From: Palsa-504 sp963790065
Lineage (GTDB): Bacteria; Actinomycetota; Actinomycetes; Streptosporangiales; Streptosporangiaceae
Direction: 5' to 3'
DNA length: 64,000 bases
NCBI GenBank assembly: GCA_963790065.1
Contig: CAWBNK010000006.1
Coordinates: forward strand, 372,001-436,000
Below, one piece after another: positions 33,508 through 41,832 of this stretch. The translations under genes and the position numbers were made by a program. Every line of letters starts with the position of its first letter. The stretch's first letter is position 1. Below the pieces are notes generated by a model that was not told the origin of the DNA, did no database searches, and was given only the letters and a program-made list of their open reading frames with translations.

Positions 33508-34770
33508 ATGCAGCACATCCCACTCTCACGACGCCGCGGCGTGCGGCGAATATCAGGACTGGCCGCAATGGCCGCCGCCGTGATTCTCGCGCTGGCCGCG
33601 TGTTCCAGTAGCGGCAGCTCGAGCAGCGCCGCGGCCGGCGGCGGAGGAGGCGGCGGCTCGTCGGGCAGCCAGTGCTCCAGCATCCCGTCCGGCCCGATTA
33701 AGGTGTCGGCGATCCTGCCGCTGTCCGGGCCGCTGGCGGAATCGTCCGTGGCCGCCGTGGCCGAGGCCAACATCGCGGTCAACTACTTCAACGCGCACGA
33801 CAGCGTGTGCGGCCACAAGTACTCGCTGACGTTCTACAACGACAAGGGCGACCCGGCCACCTCGCTGGGCCTGGCCCGTCAGCTGGTGGCCCAGGGGGAC
33901 ACGATCCTGATCGACGACTCGCTGTCGTCGGCGCAGAACGAGATCCAGCCCTACCTCATGCAGCAGCACGTGCTGGTCCTAACCGGGGATGGCGCGAAGG
34001 CGCTGTGGAACACGGCCCAGAACCCCACGGACTTCAACTACCTGCCCTCGAACGACGAGTACGCCCAGCTGATGGTGAACTACGCCAAGGCCAAGGGCTA
34101 CAACAACGTGGGCATCCTGAGCGACGGCACGTCGTTCAGCGTCGAACTGGCCGCCGACGCTGAGGCCGACGCCAAGGCCGCCGGGCTGACCTTCATCAAG
34201 ACCATCACCTACTCCCCGACCGCGATCGACCTGACCACGCAGGTCACCGAGGCCAAGCAGGCCGGCATCCAGACGCTGTTCCCGACCGGCTTCACCGGGG
34301 TCCCGGCCATGGTGTCCGCGATCAAGCAGATCGGCTGGTCGCCGCACATCGTCGGCTGGGGCGGGCTGGCCATCTACGGCGTCACCGCCAGCCAGGTCCC
34401 GGCCGGGACGGTGGACGGCTGCTACTACTGGTACATGCCGGGCCAGCCGACCTCGCACCTGCTCACCCCGACCATGAGCGCCCTGCTGACCCAGAGCCAG
34501 GCCAAGGTGGGGCTCAACTCGCAGACCTCGGGCATCATCATTACCTACGTCGGCCTGCAGATCATCCAGCACGCGATCGAGACCGCCAACACGCTGGACG
34601 GGCAGAAGCTGGCCAGCGTCATCGCCAGCACCGCGAACCTGCCCACCATCGACCCTGACGTGAACGAGACCTTCACCCCAGGCGTGCACGTCGGGTTCCC
34701 CCAGGCCGACCTGAAAGAGTGCACCCTGCAGAACGGGCCGTTCGACATCCGCTACGCCGCAGGAAGCTAA
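33508..34770 (+). CDS. ABC transporter substrate-binding lipoprotein B
   Basis: A 420-residue type I binding protein. The ATG at 33508 follows AGGAGG closely. The signal has an Arg-rich start and a lipobox LAAC (Cys32), then a Ser/Gly-rich linker. The mature domain shows IKVSAILPLSGPLAESS and YNDKGDPATSLGLARQLVAQ, as in proteins A and C, but it is more diverged; its C-terminus ends in LQNGPFDIRYAAGS. It is the only one of the three on the plus strand and is followed by a clear intrinsic terminator. It is tail to tail with the split MaoC pair. No permease is adjacent, and the ligand is unknown. Confidence 0.9.
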   Translation: MQHIPLSRRRGVRRISGLAAMAAAVILALAACSSSGSSSSAAAGGGGGGGSSGSQCSSIPSGPIKVSAILPLSGPLAESSVAAVAEANIAVNYFNAHDSVCGHKYSLTFYNDKGDPATSLGLARQLVAQGDTILIDDSLSSAQNEIQPYLMQQHVLVLTGDGAKALWNTAQNPTDFNYLPSNDEYAQLMVNYAKAKGYNNVGILSDGTSFSVELAADAEADAKAAGLTFIKTITYSPTAIDLTTQVTEAKQAGIQTLFPTGFTGVPAMVSAIKQIGWSPHIVGWGGLAIYGVTASQVPAGTVDGCYYWYMPGQPTSHLLTPTMSALLTQSQAKVGLNSQTSGIIITYVGLQIIQHAIETANTLDGQKLASVIASTANLPTIDPDVNETFTPGVHVGFPQADLKECTLQNGPFDIRYAAGS

Positions 34771-34785
34771 CCCCGAGCGCAAGTC

Positions 34786-34822
34786 AGGCCCCGTCCGCAG
34801 ATCCGGACGGGGCCTAGCTTTT
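34786..34822 (+). terminator. Intrinsic terminator of substrate-binding protein B gene
   Basis: AGGCCCCGTCCG (34786-34797) pairs with 34804-34815 over a 6-base loop, and AGCTTTT follows, giving a U-rich tail. It starts 16 bases after the stop codon. Confidence 0.9.
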
Positions 34823-34839
34823 ACCTTCTGATCAGGCGG

Positions 34840-35265
34840 TCAGCCGCGCGGCAGTGCCACGGTCGCGGTGCCCGGCGCCATGACCTTCCCGGAGTCGTTG
34901 TCGGTCCAGATCTCCAGGTCCACGATCGTGTCACTGCCTTCCTCGCGGATGGCGGTGATCTTGCCGTGCGCCGTCACGATCTGGCCCTTGGTGTTGGGCG
35001 ACCGGAACTGGCAGCCGAGCCGGAGGATCCGGCCGTTGTCACCGATCCACTGCCGCAGCAGTGCATGCAGGTAGGACCACTGCAGGTTACCCATGCCGAA
35101 CGCGGTGGGATAACCCGCCGCCTGGCCGGCTTCGTCATCCATGTGGATGTCAACGAACTCGCTGTTGACCGCCGCATACCGATTCCAGTTGTGCAGCCCG
35201 GTGGCGCGCTGGAATACCGGTATCTCCGTGCCGACCGTCAACTCGCTTACGGTTGCCTGGCTCAT
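34840..35265 (-). CDS. MaoC-type dehydratase, catalytic subunit
   Basis: A 141-residue single hotdog protein. The sequence RYAAVNSEFVDIHMDDEAGQAAGYPTAFGMG is the hydratase motif region, with Asn/His positions as expected for HadB-like enzymes. The start at 35265 has GGGAAGGGAG; a longer frame to 35358 lacks fold character. Together with the upstream FAS1-like gene (35298-35810) it should form a heterodimeric 3-hydroxyacyl or enoyl-CoA hydratase, the split counterpart of the fused protein at 9644. The two genes are 32 bases apart and face substrate-binding protein B across a terminator. Confidence 0.85.
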   Translation of the reverse strand: MSQATVSELTVGTEIPVFQRATGLHNWNRYAAVNSEFVDIHMDDEAGQAAGYPTAFGMGNLQWSYLHALLRQWIGDNGRILRLGCQFRSPNTKGQIVTAHGKITAIREEGSDTIVDLEIWTDNDSGKVMAPGTATVALPRG

Positions 35266-35297
35266 GGCCAGCTCCCTTCCCGAATGTCCTGACGCTC

Positions 35298-35810
35298 TCA
35301 GTAGCGAATCAGGGTCGACTTGGTTGCCTTCACTACCTCGTTGTTCTGGTTGGTCCATACGTCCTGCGACTGCGTGAAGAGCATCAGGCCAAGGCGGCCT
35401 TCCCGCTCGGAGTACCCGGCCAGGCTGCGTACCGACGTGATGACATCGCCGGGCCGCATGCGGACTCCGTACTCGACTTCGGAACCGCCATTGAGCTGGA
35501 ACTTCAGTCCAGGACCTTCGATGCCGAGCGTAATCTCGGTCAGGTCGGGATTGTGGCCGGCCGAGGCCTTCCTGGGTCCTTCCGACGTCATCCAGGCGAA
35601 CGGGTTGAACTCTTCAGGAGCCACGATCCCGCCGTTGATAGTCTGCGCGGCATAGTCGGCGTCCCAGAACACCTTGGGCGGGTCCTCCGGGTAGTAGATC
35701 GCTATCGCCCACCGACGGATATCTGAGTCGGTGATCGGGAACGACGTGCTGCGGCTCAGTTCACCGCCGATCGCCGCCTGCATTGCCTCCGAGATGTTGG
35801 TCTTTGCCAT
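35298..35810 (-). CDS. FAS1-like (MaoC N-terminal) dehydratase subunit
   Basis: A 170-residue hotdog protein with a strong GAAGGAG site before ATG 35810. Segments such as FPITDSDIRRWAIAIYY, MRPGDVITSVRSLAGYSEREG and LMLFTQSQDVWTNQNNEVVKATKSTLIRY match the HadA or HadC-like FAS1-like dehydratase family, which pairs with a catalytic MaoC subunit. It is transcribed with the gene at 34840. It probably shapes the acyl pocket rather than catalysing the reaction itself. It lies 48 bases after the VOC gene at 35859, perhaps in the same operon. Confidence 0.85.
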   Translation of the reverse strand: MAKTNISEAMQAAIGGELSRSTSFPITDSDIRRWAIAIYYPEDPPKVFWDADYAAQTINGGIVAPEEFNPFAWMTSEGPRKASAGHNPDLTEITLGIEGPGLKFQLNGGSEVEYGVRMRPGDVITSVRSLAGYSEREGRLGLMLFTQSQDVWTNQNNEVVKATKSTLIRY

Positions 35811-35858
35811 GTGCGGCTCCTTCTCCAGCGGAAATAGCTAACTGACGCCTTCCAGCGG

Positions 35859-36785
35859 TCAATTCCTCGGGTCTCCCGGCACGTCCCAGGTGGTGAAGCG
35901 GAACGGGGCGCCGAAAGTCTTCTGCGGGTCGGCCACGATCGTATGGTCATCGCGGGCGATGACGCCGATGCCCTTGCCGGCCAGGTGCTGCTCGGCGGCC
36001 GGCAGGCTGTTCACCCGGAAGGCCACGGCGTGCAGCATGTCGCCGTAGGCCGCCAGGTCCTGGCCGGCCAGCGAATCGCCGCTGGCCGGGCTGGCCAGCT
36101 CCACGATCGTATCGGCGCCGATCAGCACGTAGACGTTCCGCGTGCCGGTCAGGGCCGACGTGTCCTCGTGCAGCAGCTTCCCGCCGAGGCCGCCCACGTA
36201 CATGTCCACGGCCCGGTCCATGTCCCGCACCACCAAGGTGGCGTAGGCCAGCCGCCGCAGGCCGAGAGGATGGTTCGCGGCCCACCACTCGCCGTCCCAG
36301 CCCGGCGCGAAGCGCGGGTCGCTCGGCATCACGTGGGGATAGAACTCCAGCTGGGTGCCGGTGTCCTTGGGGTGGGTGAACAGCGAGCCGTTCGACGTCG
36401 CCGACCTCTCCCCGGTCGGCCGGCCGTCCAGCGGGTTGCCGCCGTCGGTCACCATCCGCACGCCGCGCGGAACCAGCTGGTCCCAGATGGCGCCGGTCTC
36501 GGTGCAGTACCAGGCCAGCGAGTGCCAATGCGAGCCGAACTTCTTCCAGAACCGGCCCACCGGCATGACGTCCCAGCCCTCGACGTTCTTGCTCGGCGCC
36601 ATCGGCTCGATGATGCAGTTCCCGATGGCCACCAGCGACGCGTCGCGCTTCTCCATGGCCGAGTAGTTCCCGTCCATGATCCCGCGCCGCGGGCCGAAGA
36701 CGTCGTCGTAGAACGCGTCGAGCGGCTCCAGGGTCTCACTGACATGAATGATATGGAAGAGATCGGTAATACCGACATCGGCCAT
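35859..36785 (-). CDS. VOC-family two-domain protein (paralog of 57268)
   Basis: A 308-residue protein of two VOC modules (about 8-150 and 180-300). The first has FHIIHVSETLEPLDAFYDDVFG and HSLAWY; the second has LAYATLVVRDMDRAVDMYVGGLGG and LHAVAFRV, with candidate metal His residues in each. It resembles ring-cleaving dioxygenases and other glyoxalase-fold proteins, but the complete 2-His-1-Glu set cannot be confirmed by eye. A GGAGGATCG site precedes ATG 36785, and a near-consensus promoter is at 36877-36905. It is likely first in an operon with the two MaoC genes. Confidence 0.8.
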   Translation of the reverse strand: MADVGITDLFHIIHVSETLEPLDAFYDDVFGPRRGIMDGNYSAMEKRDASLVAIGNCIIEPMAPSKNVEGWDVMPVGRFWKKFGSHWHSLAWYCTETGAIWDQLVPRGVRMVTDGGNPLDGRPTGERSATSNGSLFTHPKDTGTQLEFYPHVMPSDPRFAPGWDGEWWAANHPLGLRRLAYATLVVRDMDRAVDMYVGGLGGKLLHEDTSALTGTRNVYVLIGADTIVELASPASGDSLAGQDLAAYGDMLHAVAFRVNSLPAAEQHLAGKGIGVIARDDHTIVADPQKTFGAPFRFTTWDVPGDPRN

Positions 36786-36876
36786 ACGATCCTCCTACCC
36801 GCCTGCCGCCATGACCCAGCCTCAGCCCGGGCGGCGTTTGCCGCAGCCCGCGGACCAGCCTAAAAGATAAAATCAT

Positions 36877-36905
36877 TCTATATGTTTCGATCATTTGGGT
36901 GTCAA
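36877..36905 (-). promoter_or_regulatory. Near-consensus sigma70-like promoter of the VOC-MaoC operon
   Basis: On the minus strand TTGACA (36905-36900) and TATAGA (36882-36877) are exactly 17 bases apart, about 90 bases before the ATG at 36785. It is the best promoter match in the window and might be active without an activator. Confidence 0.65.
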
Positions 36906-36944
36906 GAGTACGGCTAGCTTGGCTGTGGTGCTGTGCTGGCGGGG

Positions 36945-38402
36945 TTAGATGCTGATGCCGATGAGTTTGGTTTCGAGGTATTCGGTGATGCCTTCCTGGC
37001 CGCCTTCGCGGCCGAGGCCGCTTTGCTTCATGCCGCCGAAGGGGGCGGCGGCGGAGGTGGGGTTGATGTCGTTGATGCCGACGATGGCGAACCGGAGGGC
37101 TTCGCTGACCCGCAGGGCGCGGGACAGGTCCTTGGTGTACAGGTAGGCGGCCAGCCCGTAGATGGTGTCGTTGGCCATCTTGATCACCTCGTCGTCGTCG
37201 TCGAAGATGACGACGGGGGCGATCGGCCCGAAGGTCTCGTCCCGGTAGATGACCATCTCCGGCGTGACATCGGACAAGATGGTGGGCGCGTAGAACGTGC
37301 CCGCGTCGAACTTCTCGCCGGTCAGCCGCTGCCCGCCGCAGACCAGGGTGGCGCCCTTGGCCACGGCGTCGGTGACGTGCTCGTCCATCTTGGCCAGGGC
37401 GCCGTCGTCGATCAGCGGGCCGATCGTGACCCCGTCGTCCAGCCCGTTCCCGGCCTTCAGCTTCCCCACCCGGTCGGCCAGCACGGCCAGGAACTGGCCG
37501 GCGATGGAGCGGTGCACGAAGATCCGGTTCGGGGAGATGCACGCCTGCCCGGTGTTCAGGAACTTCACCAGCGACACCCCCCGCGCCGCATGCGCCGGAT
37601 CGGCGTCACCGAACGCGATGAACGGGGCATGGCCGCCCAGTTCCAGCGAGACCCGCTTGATCTGCCCGGCGGCGCCCTGGGCCAGCTGCCGGCCGATCTC
37701 CGTGGACCCGGTGAAGGTCAGCTTCCGCACCGCCGGGTTGGCCAGGAACTCATCACCCACGATCGACGCCCGGCCCGCGGTGACCAGGTTGACCACGCCG
37801 GCCGGGACCCCCACCTCGTGCAGGATCCGGAACACCTCCACCGCGCACAGCGGGGTCTGCTTGGCCGGCTTGAGCACCGCCGTGCACCCGGCCGCCAGCG
37901 CCGGGCCGAGCTTCCGCGTCAGCATGGAGATCGGGTAGTTCCACGGCGTCACCGCCCCCACCACCCCGACCGGCTGATGCAGCACCAGGAACCGCTGGTC
38001 GGCCCGCGCCGACGGGATCACCGACCCGTAGACCCGCTTGGCTTCCTCGGCGAACCAGATCAGGAAATCCGCCGCGTACTGCACCTCGATCCGCGCCGTC
38101 CGCAACGGCTTGCCCTGCTCCATCGTCATCACCCGGGCCAGCTCATCAGCCCGCTCCAGCATCAGCCGATGCGCATCAAGCAGATACCCCGCCCGCTCAT
38201 ACGCCGTCTTCCCCGACCAGGAGCCGAACGCGCTGGCCGCGGCGTTCACCGCGTCCCGCACGTCGTCGGTATCCGCCGCGCTGATCTGGGCCAGCACCTC
38301 CGACGTGGCCGGGTTGGTCACGGCAAACGTCTGCCCCGAAGCCGCGTGACGCCACTTGCCGTCTATGTAGAGGGTCCCTGAGCCTACGTCCGGTATTGCC
38401 AT
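36945..38402 (-). CDS. NAD(P)-dependent aldehyde dehydrogenase (succinate-semialdehyde type)
   Basis: A 485-residue aldehyde dehydrogenase. The catalytic Cys (about 289) is in NTGQACISPNRI and the general base Glu (about 254) in SLELGGHAPF. TPWNYPISM and FTGSTEIGRQL are the coenzyme-binding motifs. It most resembles GabD-type succinate-semialdehyde dehydrogenases, but the aldehyde cannot be fixed by eye. The ATG at 38402 is chosen because GTGGAGG upstream is its binding site; reading GTG 38414 as start would use that site as codons. It lies alone between divergent or unrelated genes, with an AT-rich promoter at about 38430-38460. Confidence 0.9.
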   Translation of the reverse strand: MAIPDVGSGTLYIDGKWRHAASGQTFAVTNPATSEVLAQISAADTDDVRDAVNAAASAFGSWSGKTAYERAGYLLDAHRLMLERADELARVMTMEQGKPLRTARIEVQYAADFLIWFAEEAKRVYGSVIPSARADQRFLVLHQPVGVVGAVTPWNYPISMLTRKLGPALAAGCTAVLKPAKQTPLCAVEVFRILHEVGVPAGVVNLVTAGRASIVGDEFLANPAVRKLTFTGSTEIGRQLAQGAAGQIKRVSLELGGHAPFIAFGDADPAHAARGVSLVKFLNTGQACISPNRIFVHRSIAGQFLAVLADRVGKLKAGNGLDDGVTIGPLIDDGALAKMDEHVTDAVAKGATLVCGGQRLTGEKFDAGTFYAPTILSDVTPEMVIYRDETFGPIAPVVIFDDDDEVIKMANDTIYGLAAYLYTKDLSRALRVSEALRFAIVGINDINPTSAAAPFGGMKQSGLGREGGQEGITEYLETKLIGISI

Positions 38403-38513
38403 CTGGGCCTCCACTCTTCAGGCGCATCATTTGGTAGTTGTACAAGTATAGACTAAACAATGCCGTCTGTGCAGTACGCAGCGGGGCGGACGGGTCGCGC
38501 GGACCGCCAGCCC

Positions 38514-39686
38514 TCAGTCCCTGGCCATGATCAGCGTGCCCGCATGACCGTGCACGGCCATGCCCTGAGCCAGCGAGACGCCGAGCCGCGCATCGGGGAC
38601 CTGCCGCTCGCCGCACTCGCCGCGCAGCTGGCGGACGACCTCAATCGTGTGCATACCGGACGGATGGGTGCAGTGGCTGTTCGACAGCAGCCCGCCGTCG
38701 GTGTTGCACGGCATCTTCCCGCCGAGCCGCGTGTGGCCGGCCTTGAAGTACTCCGCGCCCTCGCCCAGCTGGCAGAAGCCCATCTCCTCCAGGTCGCGGA
38801 GCATGGTGACGGTGAAGCAGTCGTACATGCCGCCGACGTCGATGTCGTCCCGGCTGACCCCGGCGATGGAAAAGGCCATGTCGGCGGTGCGCCGCACGGC
38901 CTTGCCGTCCTCGGGGAACCACGGCACGTCGATCGTGGTGTAAGCGTCGGTGTAGGCCGCTTCGGCTCCGCCCAGCACCCACACCGGCGGCTTGCGGCAG
39001 TCGCGCGCGATGTCCTCCGCGGCCATGACGATGGCGTAACCGCCGTCGTTGTCCAGGGCGCAGTCGAGCAGGTGCAGCGGATCGGCGATCATCCGCGAGG
39101 TCACGACGTCCTCGACGGTGATCGGGCCGCGGCGGCCCATGATCGAGTCCGGGTTGAGGGTGGCGTGGTAGCGGTGGGTTACCGCCACCTCGGCCAGGTC
39201 CTCGCTGGTGACCTTGAACTCGTACATGTACCGCTGGGCCCACAGCGCGTACCAGGCCGAGTAGTAGCTGCCCTGCAGCTGCCAGCTGAACTCCTCCACC
39301 CGAGGCGCCCGGTCCGGCACCGGTGTCCCGCGCGGCCCGAGCTGCCAGCCGGCCTTGCCCCAGAACAGCACGGCCACGTTGCACAGGCCCGCCGAGATGG
39401 CCAGCGCGGCCTTGGCCAGGCCGCCGGAGGCCAGCCCGACGTCCATGAACGTGATTGGGTGCTCGCCCAGCTGCTCGGCCCAGAACATGTGAGCGTTGGA
39501 CAGGTTGCCGTACGGCGACTGATCCAGCGGGATCAGGCCGTCCACGGCGTCCGGGGTCAGCCCGGCGTCGTCCAGGGCCCCCTTGATGGACTCCAGCTGC
39601 AGTGATATCCCGGTACGGTCCATGAACCTGGCCTGCTCGCTGGTGTACACCCCTACGATCGCCGCTCGCCGCTGCGCGTAACCCAT
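38514..39686 (-). CDS. Thiolase-like protein (SCP2/Ltp type) without nucleophilic Cys
   Basis: A 390-residue protein of the thiolase fold, closest to lipid-transfer-protein thiolases. At the usual nucleophile position the sequence is MDVGLASGGLAKAA, so the catalytic Cys is absent. Downstream motifs are GGMYDCFTVTMLRDLEEMGF, NTDGGLLSNSHCTHPSGMH and LAQGMAVHGHAGTLIM. In Ltp2-type steroid side-chain aldolases the Cys is likewise lost and Tyr/His residues serve a retro-aldol reaction, usually with a DUF35 partner. No DUF35 gene is seen here. The GGAGG site precedes ATG 39686. A retro-aldolase or a structural role is possible. Confidence 0.82.
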   Translation of the reverse strand: MGYAQRRAAIVGVYTSEQARFMDRTGISLQLESIKGALDDAGLTPDAVDGLIPLDQSPYGNLSNAHMFWAEQLGEHPITFMDVGLASGGLAKAALAISAGLCNVAVLFWGKAGWQLGPRGTPVPDRAPRVEEFSWQLQGSYYSAWYALWAQRYMYEFKVTSEDLAEVAVTHRYHATLNPDSIMGRRGPITVEDVVTSRMIADPLHLLDCALDNDGGYAIVMAAEDIARDCRKPPVWVLGGAEAAYTDAYTTIDVPWFPEDGKAVRRTADMAFSIAGVSRDDIDVGGMYDCFTVTMLRDLEEMGFCQLGEGAEYFKAGHTRLGGKMPCNTDGGLLSNSHCTHPSGMHTIEVVRQLRGECGERQVPDARLGVSLAQGMAVHGHAGTLIMARD

Positions 39687-39742
39687 CTGCGGACCTCCAC
39701 GGGCCGAGTCTCGTGGTCTACGCTGTCATCGTACGACGAATA

Positions 39743-39763
39743 TATAAGTATTGCACTATCCGC
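39743..39763. promoter_or_regulatory. Shared AT-rich element upstream of an LLM oxidoreductase
   Basis: A 21-base element beginning TATAAGTATTGCACTAT is placed 15 bases before the ATG at 39778. It matches 17 of 21 bases of an element at 60725-60745 before an acyl-CoA dehydrogenase gene. It may be an operator or an extended promoter. Confidence 0.45.
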
Positions 39764-39777
39764 TGAAGGAGACGGCC

Positions 39778-40704
39778 ATGACGTCTGCCGCACCCCCCGA
39801 GTTCTGGCTGTACCTGCCGCAGATGCGGATGTCGTTCGCCACCATCACCGAACGGGCCCGGGCCGCCGAGCAGGCGGGCTTCGACGGCATCGCGCTGATG
39901 GATCACCTGGCTCCGCCCGGGCTGCCGTCGGCCGACATGTACGACGCGATCACCACGGCGGCCGCGATCGCCCTGGGCACTACCCGGCTGAGGATCGGCC
40001 ACCTGGTTCTGTGCTCCTCCTTCCGGCACCCGTCCGTCCTGGCTCAGGAGATGGTCAGTCTGGACCACCTGTCCGGCGGGCGGTGCGAGCTCGGCATCGG
40101 CTGGGGCTCGGTGCCGGGCGAGCTGACCAAGTTCGGCCTGCCGCTGGCCGGCTCGGCCGACCGCGCGGCCCGCCTGGGAGAGTGCCTGGAGATCACCGAG
40201 GCCCTGTTCACCGGGCAGCCGGTCGACTTCGAGGGCGAGTTCTTCACGCTGCGCGGGGCGCAGCTCAGCCCGCGGCCCCTGGCCGGCCGAATACCCGTCG
40301 TCATCGGCGGCGGCGGCCCCCGGCTCACCATGCCGCTGGTGGCCAGGTACGCCGACTGGTGGAACTGCCCCAGCTACGCCTTCGACCGGCTGGACCAGCT
40401 GCGGCCGCTGGCCGGGACGGCCCGGATCTCCAGCCAGCACCCGGTCGGCCTGGCCGCCACCACCGAAGACGTGCCGGCCGTCACCGCCCTGGCCGAGCGC
40501 CGCTTCGGCGGCTGGGGCGGCCTGATCACCGGCACCGCGCCCGATATCGCCGGCCAGCTCGCCGGCCTGGCTAACCGCGGCGTGGAGCGGTTCTACCTCC
40601 AGTTCTCCGACTTCGCCACGCCCGGCACGCTGGCCCGCTTCGGTGACGAGGTGATTCCCCAGCTGAAGGCCCGGCCCTCGCTGGACCTGGCCGCCGGAAC
40701 GTGA
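39778..40704 (+). CDS. LLM-class flavin/F420-dependent oxidoreductase
   Basis: A 308-residue luciferase-like protein with the family order: AEQAGFDGIALMDHLAPP, TTRLRIGHLVLCSSFRHPS, VSLDHLSGGRCELGIGWG, and IPVVIGGGGPRLTMPL. The length is typical. The ATG at 39778 follows AAGGAGA. In actinobacteria such enzymes use FMN or F420 and act on diverse organic compounds. It is divergent from the thiolase-like gene and upstream of the enoyl-CoA hydratase. The specific substrate is unknown. The protein lacks any signal peptide and is cytoplasmic. Confidence 0.88.
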   Translation: MTSAAPPEFWLYLPQMRMSFATITERARAAEQAGFDGIALMDHLAPPGLPSADMYDAITTAAAIALGTTRLRIGHLVLCSSFRHPSVLAQEMVSLDHLSGGRCELGIGWGSVPGELTKFGLPLAGSADRAARLGECLEITEALFTGQPVDFEGEFFTLRGAQLSPRPLAGRIPVVIGGGGPRLTMPLVARYADWWNCPSYAFDRLDQLRPLAGTARISSQHPVGLAATTEDVPAVTALAERRFGGWGGLITGTAPDIAGQLAGLANRGVERFYLQFSDFATPGTLARFGDEVIPQLKARPSLDLAAGT

Positions 40705-40819
40705 TGTCATATCGTTTTAAGGTTCTATGTGTAACGAACAAACAAGGGACGTCCGTGCCGCCTGGTGCCGGGAACGCTGAAGATGTAGCACCGGCACGAA
40801 CACTGAAGGGACTCAGGCG

Positions 40820-41731
40820 ATGTCCGACTATCGCTTCATCAGGTATGAGCTGCTCGACGACGGCCTGATCGCCAGGATCACCCTGGACCGGCCCCGGACC
40901 AGGAACGCCCAGAACCGCGGCCTGCTGGTCGAGCTTAACGAGGCGTTCCTGCGCGCCGAGGCCGACGACACCGTGCGGGTGGTCATCCTGTGCGGGGCCG
41001 GCCCGCTGTTCTCCTCGGGCCACGACATGGGCTCGAAGGAGGCGCGCGAGGAGTACCAGCCCGGGCCCAACCAGCATCCGTCGGCCACGATGAACGGCGG
41101 AACCAGGCTCGGCGCCGAATCCCGGATGCTGCAGGAATGGCACTACTTCTTCCAGAACACGCTCCGCTGGCGCAACCTGCGGAAGATCACCATCGCCCAG
41201 GTGCAGGGCACGGTCTTCGCGGCCGGCCTGATGCTGATGTGGGCCTGCGACCTCATCGTGGCCGCGGACAACGCCAGCTTCGCCGACGTGGTGGGCACGC
41301 GGCTGGGCATGTGCGGCGTGGAGTACTTCGCCCACCCGTGGGAGTTCGGGCCGCGCAAGGCCAAGGAACTGCTGCTCACCGGCGACTCGATCGACGTGGA
41401 CGAGGCCTATCAGCTGGGCATGGTCAGCAAGGTGTTCCCGGTCGACGAACTGGCCGACCGGACCCTCGAGTTCGCCCGGCGGATCGCCAAGACCACCACC
41501 GTGGCCGCGCTGCTGATCAAGGAGTCGGTGAACCAGAGCGTCGACAACATGGGCTTCTACAACGCCCTCAACGCCTGCTTCACCATGCACCAGGTCAACC
41601 ACGCCCACTGGGCCGAGCTGAACGAGAACCACTACCCGGTCGGCACGCCGCAGTTCGGTGTGGTGCCCTGGAACGAGGCGCCGCCGGTCAAGCCCGCGCT
41701 GAAGGACGCCGCCGAGGCCCCAGCAGGCTGA
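40820..41731 (+). CDS. Enoyl-CoA hydratase/isomerase family protein
   Basis: A 303-residue crotonase-fold protein. LDRPRTRNAQN, the oxyanion loop FSSGHDMGSKEAREEYQPG (with a long insertion) and GTVFAAGLMLMWACDLIVAADNASF are typical. The usual second catalytic Glu position reads TRLGMCGVEYFAHP, so the catalytic pair is not clear and the activity could be isomerase, hydrolase or hydratase. The C-terminal extension of about 40 residues is longer than in FadB-type enzymes. The start has AAGGG at about 10 bases. A terminator hairpin follows at 41802. Confidence 0.85.
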   Translation: MSDYRFIRYELLDDGLIARITLDRPRTRNAQNRGLLVELNEAFLRAEADDTVRVVILCGAGPLFSSGHDMGSKEAREEYQPGPNQHPSATMNGGTRLGAESRMLQEWHYFFQNTLRWRNLRKITIAQVQGTVFAAGLMLMWACDLIVAADNASFADVVGTRLGMCGVEYFAHPWEFGPRKAKELLLTGDSIDVDEAYQLGMVSKVFPVDELADRTLEFARRIAKTTTVAALLIKESVNQSVDNMGFYNALNACFTMHQVNHAHWAELNENHYPVGTPQFGVVPWNEAPPVKPALKDAAEAPAG

Positions 41732-41801
41732 TACGGGACCCAGCCGGCTGACCTGGGACACAACCGGCTGGCCCAGCACACAGTCGGCTGACGCAAGCAG
41801 G

Positions 41802-41830
41802 CTGCCCCGCCGCCAGGCCCGGCGGGGCAG
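41802..41830. terminator. Bidirectional terminator-like hairpin
   Basis: CTGCCCCGCC (41802-41811) pairs exactly with 41821-41830 over a 9-base loop, between the convergent enoyl-CoA hydratase and MFS genes. The stretch before it (41735-41800) contains degenerate CCGGCTG repeats. Confidence 0.75.
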
Positions 41831-41832
41831 CC

